A stretch of 48,650 nt of DNA from NCBI GenBank assembly GCA_002221725.1, contig NJFT01000279.1, positions 1 through 48,650 on the forward strand. Direction: 5' to 3'. The notes under the pieces are model-generated. The model saw only the letters and a list, made by a program, of their open reading frames with translations. It made no database searches and was not told the DNA's origin. Source of the stretch: Scedosporium boydii. Its lineage: Eukaryota; Ascomycota; Sordariomycetes; Microascales; Microascaceae. Positions 44,760 through 48,650 of this stretch are shown here, one piece after another (within the stretch, counting starts at the first letter, position 1; each line of letters begins with the position of its first letter). The position numbers and the translations under genes are program-made.

Positions 44760-45839
44760 ATGTCTTCCACTAACCTTCAAACCCTCCCTATGGTGCCTGA
44801 GGAGATCACTGCCTCGTGGCTTGGATCTGTTCTGGGTCACAAGGTGAAATCTTTTGAGATCACCAACAGCATCTTGAACGCAACTGCTGGCAAAATCTTC
44901 ATCACTGTCACATACCAGGATGAGGAAGATGCCGCGACTCCTCGGCCCACGCATATCTGCCTCAAAGGAAGCTTCAACCCGGCCATGCTCGCCATGGAGG
45001 GCTACAGCGAAATCCTAAAGCAGATGTACTCTAAAGAGGTCGAGTTCTTCAACGTTGTCGCACCAACCTTGACCAACATCAACCTTCCCAAAGTCTGGAA
45101 GGCGGTGGAGAATCCCGAGCAGGGTCAGGGCATCTTGGTCATGGATGACTTGAGCAGGGCACACACCTTCGGTGACCCTGTGGAGGACTGGCCTGTCGAA
45201 CGTGTCAAGGCCGGCGTCGAACAGCTCGCCGCTCTCCACGCCGGCACCTGGGGCGCTACCCCCACCAAAGAATACTCCTCCTACGAGTCCGTAATGCTCG
45301 GCCTTGCCTTGAATTGGGAAGCCATGGTCCTCAGCGACGATCGGCCACCCATGCCGGAAGAGATCAGGAACCAGGAGCGCACGGTGGCGGCCCTGAAGAA
45401 GCACTTTACCACCAAAAACCCCAAGTTCGTTGCCGTATTGCACGGCGATCCACACATCGGCAACACATTCATCGACGCTGCTGGCAAGCCTTATTTCCTT
45501 GACTGGCAAACCCACTACATCGGAACCGCTTTCCACGATGTGACGTATTTCGTTCTCGGGGCGTTATCCGTCGAGGACCGGAGAGCTCACGAGATTGAAA
45601 TTTTCGACCATTATCTCAAGGCTTTGGCCAAGTTTGGCGGCCCAACTCTCTCGACTGATGACGAGGAGGTCATGACGGAGTACAAGAAGACGTCGATCTG
45701 TGGCATGGGATGGGTTCTAACTCCGTATCAAATGCAGGGCAGAGAGCGCGTCTTCGCCATGTGCAAGCGCTACAATGCGGCGATGGTGGATCACAAGACT
45801 ATTGAACTGATCGAGTCGCTGCCTGAACCCTCGGAATAA
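44760..45839 (+). CDS. Aminoglycoside-phosphotransferase/CHK-like small-molecule kinase family protein, 359 aa
   Basis: An intronless gene from ATG 44760 to TAA. The catalytic loop is the Brenner-type H228-G-D230-P-H-I-G-N235, and the metal-binding D248 lies in F-L-D-W-Q. Upstream elements fit the protein-kinase-like fold: a candidate lysine in HICLKGSF, the E-V-E-F-F-N-V-V helix and the hinge-like ILVMDDLS. Length fits fungal APH/ecdysteroid-kinase-like proteins, which phosphorylate small hydroxylated molecules in the cytosol; the substrate of this one is unknown. The frame is open upstream to 44694 without an ATG, so the start chosen is the first ATG. Confidence 0.9.
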   Translation: MSSTNLQTLPMVPEEITASWLGSVLGHKVKSFEITNSILNATAGKIFITVTYQDEEDAATPRPTHICLKGSFNPAMLAMEGYSEILKQMYSKEVEFFNVVAPTLTNINLPKVWKAVENPEQGQGILVMDDLSRAHTFGDPVEDWPVERVKAGVEQLAALHAGTWGATPTKEYSSYESVMLGLALNWEAMVLSDDRPPMPEEIRNQERTVAALKKHFTTKNPKFVAVLHGDPHIGNTFIDAAGKPYFLDWQTHYIGTAFHDVTYFVLGALSVEDRRAHEIEIFDHYLKALAKFGGPTLSTDDEEVMTEYKKTSICGMGWVLTPYQMQGRERVFAMCKRYNAAMVDHKTIELIESLPEPSE

Positions 45840-46815
45840 AGTGGGACGATTGGCTTAGCTCTATGAAGCAACAAAACAATTTATCATGGTTGTTGATACC
45901 GTCACGAATCTTGCGTTCTAAATTATGTGACTAGTTGTTTATTATACGTGATCTATCTTGAAGGGCTGGCTTGGGGGCAGTAACTGAGAGCGGTGACAAT
46001 AGGTAGAGGCCAGATGCATTACTCGCATACCTCATCTGATTGAGCAAGATATGCGGTGACAGTATTTGGCAGCACGAATGAGGTGGTATTTCCAGTTTTG
46101 AGTGCCCAGTCAACTATTATCGTTCTTGTTTGCAGTCTAACCTATCACCATAGCTTCATCTACTCATGGAGCGATGCAGTATCTTACGCGTACTTGCTTG
46201 ATCCTTCCTTAGGACATGGGTTATTTGGCGGAATTACTTGATATTTGACAAAAGGATAGCTCACCAGGAAATGGGCCTAATGTTTCTCAGCTCGATCTTA
46301 CACCGCTGTAAATGACCTCGGGAATACGCCTCCGCGTCGATTAGATGCGGCACTATCCGGCGAGATTGAGACCTGTTTATCTGTTTATACGGCCTTTCTA
46401 AGGATATTCACAATGGCCCTGGGAAAACATGCGCCCGTTTACACACGTCATCATCGATATCTTTCTGATTCCCTGCGCTCATGGCTGTAGGCAACAACAG
46501 CTTCGCGTCTATTCACATCGTGGGAGGTTTAGAAAGGAAGTAGAGTGAACATTGATGATGTGTTCGAAGGTGAACGATATATTAATAACTGAGTTTCTGA
46601 GTAATCATACCCATGGAAATCGGGAAGTCGGGAAGTATTACTGCAGGGTATTGATGCCTTCCTTGGGCTCTTGTGCCTAAGACAAGCTGATGGATTGATG
46701 TATGGTCTCCATTATCACAGGGACAAGCTACCCCAGGTATATTGCTGGCAATTCGATTCGTAGCGAGAAGCCATTTCCAGGTAATTGCCGCAGCCATTAA
46801 TTCCATTCCATTGAG
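45840..46815. other. Intergenic, no gene seen
   Basis: About 1 kb between the kinase gene and transposon copy 3. No domain-bearing frame or structural RNA was found. Confidence 0.5.
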
Positions 46816-46817
46816 TA

Positions 46818-46889
46818 AGTTGCCCACCCCACTTCCGGCCCCCCCCCACATTCGGCCCCCCCCAAAAACCACACCGCCATTTCGGCCCA
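46818..46889 (+). repeat. Left terminal inverted repeat of transposon copy 3
   Basis: Two C-rich units (ACTTCCGG and ACATTCGG cores) are followed by an A-rich spacer and ACACCGCCATTTCGGCCCA. The inner 25 bp are matched at 48626-48650 in reverse complement; the outer 47 bp lie beyond the window on the right. Confidence 0.85.
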
Positions 46890-46968
46890 TCCAACTTCAA
46901 CTTTACATTTCTCCCCCATTTCACATCTATTCTTCTTCATATTTCACAGACACCTTTTCCAACTAAAA

Positions 46969-48618
46969 ATGAAGAAATACACTGAAGCAGACCTCCAAGA
47001 TGCCCTCGATGCGATCGCAAATGGCCTCTCTATCCACAAAGCAGCTAAGGAATAGGGGATTCCAAGAACAACTATCAGAAACCGGATTAATGGCCAACAG
47101 TCAAGAAATAAGGCCTTTGCCAGCTTGCAGAGACTCAGTCCTACCCAAGAAACCCTTTTGACCTCATGGGTTCTGACCCAAGGAGCCCTAGGACTTCCCC
47201 CAACCCATACACAAGTCCAGCTTTTTGCAGAAAGGATTCTAAGGACTCAAGGAGACACACAGCCACTTGGAAAAGGGTGGTTACAAGCCTTTTTGAAAAG
47301 AAACCCTTCTATTAAGACCTTGAGAGCTAAAACCATGGATTCCACCTGCGTCAATAGTACTATAACTAAGGTAATTAAGCCCTGGTTCCACCACTTCCAA
47401 CTTTCCAATATTAAGAACATCAAACCGGAAAACAGATGGAATATGGATGAAGCAGGCATAATAGAAGGCCACAGAGGTAATGGACTAGTCCTCGGAAGTG
47501 CTGAAAAGCGTTCAATTTAGAAGAAATAGCCTGGATCTGGGCTCTGGACTTCTTTTATTGAGTGTATATCAGCTATAGGTCAAGCCCTTCCTTCACTGGT
47601 CATTTTCAAGGGAAAATCAGTCCAATAGCAATAGTTTCCAAGGGATTTGAGTTCTTTTGAGAACTGGTACTTTATAGTAACTGATAATGGGTGGACAACT
47701 AATGATACTGCTGTGGAATGGCTAGAAAAAGTGTTTATTCCCTATTCCAAGCTAAGTAGGGATATAGAACCCTGTCTTCTTATTATAGACGGTTATGGAA
47801 GTCATACTATAGATGAATTCATGTACAAATGCTTCCAGCACAACATCTACCTTCTTTTCTTACCTCTACACACTTCCCATGTCCTCCAACCTTTGGATTT
47901 GGCTGTATTCAGTTCTCTGAAGGCAGCATATCGAAAAGAGATCGATATGCTGGTTTTAGCTACTGATTCCACTATTATTGGGAAAAGAAACCTTCTCTGC
48001 TGTTATTAGAAGGCTCGAAATAGTGGCCTGAAGGGAAAGAATATAAGAAGTGGGTGGAATACTTCTGGACTTTGGCCTGTGAATATGGCAAAGCCTCTTC
48101 TCAGCCCCCTTCTTCTTAAGAAGGTAGATATTCTACAAGAACAACCTTCTGGAAATGGAACTTCTATTTCCCAAGCTTCCCAGATACCTATTTCAACTCC
48201 CCAGCCACTTTTTACAGGCTCAGTTAATTCTATTGTGGAATGGTCAACCCCAAAGAAGTCTAAGGACCTATGGAATCACATATACTAATCCAACCTTATA
48301 GATCAATATACCACTATACAATGTCGGCTATTCTAAAAGGTCTATAAAGCTTTTGATGAGAAGAATGTGGAATTGGCTGCAGCCCAAGCTAAAATACAAG
48401 CTCTGGAAAGCTAAATTGAGGTAAAGAAGCCTAAGAAAAGGAAGAGGGTGGAAGTCAGTCTAAATTCGAAGTTCGCCACTATTGAAGAAGTATAGAGGGC
48501 TATGGTGGATGATTTGGAAGAAGAAAATAGTACTGGTGAAATCAGCGATAGCGAAAGTACTAGTTCAGCTGCTTCCTGTATTGTGGTGACTAGAAGTGTG
48601 GAAATAATCCATGATTGA
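46969..48618 (+). pseudogene. Pogo/Fot1-like transposase pseudogene (549 codons, about ten in-frame stops, no frameshift)
   Basis: One reading frame runs from ATG 46969 to TGA 48616-48618 with no indel. Domain order is Psq helix-turn-helix (about codons 5-45), CENP-B-type DNA-binding helices (TQVQLFAERIL ... LGKGWLQAFLKRNP), then DDE_1. The catalytic acids are seen in N-M-D-E-A-G, L-L-I-I-D-G-Y-G-S-H and L-Q-P-L-D-L-A. A basic K-K-P-K-K-R-K-R-like patch and an acidic tail follow. Internal stops include TAG at 47053, 47518, 47527, 47626, 47632 and 48007 and TAA at 48286, plus further TAA/TAG near 48330, 48412 and 48493. Every one is one C:G-to-T:A transition from CAG, CAA or TGG. The gene is dead as written. 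Confidence 0.9.
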
Positions 48619-48650
48619 AGTTGGATGGGCTGAAATGGCGATGTGGTTTT

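Larger units (their letters stand above)
46818..48650 (+). mobile_element. Pogo/Fot1-like DNA transposon, copy 3 (related subfamily, right tip beyond the window)
   Basis: The left inverted repeat starts at 46818 after TA (46816-46817). Its tip AGTTGCCCACCCC differs from that of copies 1 and 2 but keeps the same two-unit layout. The last 25 bases (48626-48650) are the reverse complement of 46865-46889 with two transitions, so the window ends inside the right inverted repeat. By symmetry the element should end near 48697, giving about 1.88 kb, the same as copy 2. GC content and codon use are far less eroded than in copy 2. Confidence 0.92.

Noticed and set aside
1..48650. CRISPR arrays, bacterial operons, riboswitches or replication origins
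   Set aside because: Introns, a fungal tRNA intron and fungal families show eukaryotic nuclear DNA; no spaced repeat array was found.

Overview
The window is genomic DNA of a filamentous ascomycete (Pezizomycotina). Genes carry short GT-AG introns of about 44-240 nt, often with CTAAC/CTGAC branch sites. Fungus-specific families are present: a Zn2Cys6 regulator, a HET-domain protein, a PTH11/SAT4-like receptor, DHA1 and MCT-type major facilitator transporters and a short tyrosinase. Three pogo/Fot1-like transposon copies carry dense C:G-to-T:A mutation of the RIP kind. All gene models below were spliced by hand so that reading frame, splice sites and family motifs agree. No database search was possible.

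Layout. 1-594: the end of a RIP-mutated transposon (copy 1). 919-21012: an accessory region rich in oxidative tailoring enzymes. It holds a 2-oxoglutarate/Fe(II) dioxygenase and, divergent from it, a CmcJ/AsaB/GA4-desaturase-like enzyme; a secreted protein with a hydrophobic hairpin and a 2-bp frameshift; a Zn2Cys6 regulator divergent from a DHA1 drug-type transporter; a flavin-containing monooxygenase convergent with that transporter; an MCT-like transporter; and a short secreted tyrosinase/catechol oxidase. 22944-33515: a GH31 glucosidase-type enzyme, an intronless HET-domain gene, an intron-containing tRNA-Leu(AAG), a small secreted conserved protein and a tandem chromo-like-domain protein. 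33516-41204: gene-poor DNA around a full-length RIP-mutated transposon (copy 2, 36717-38595, same family as copy 1 but inverted). 41205-45839: a seven-helix PTH11-like receptor and an aminoglycoside-phosphotransferase-fold kinase. 46818-48650: a related transposon (copy 3) whose transposase frame is broken only by stop codons.

How the genes may work together (inference): the regulator, two exporters/permeases and four oxidases from 919 to 21012 look like the tailoring, transport and regulatory half of a secondary-metabolite cluster. No polyketide synthase, NRPS, terpene synthase or other backbone enzyme lies in the window. Either the core enzyme is outside, on the far side of transposon copy 1, or the oxidases act on a non-canonical substrate. 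The rest of the window looks like ordinary accessory or subtelomere-like content punctuated by RIP-silenced transposons.
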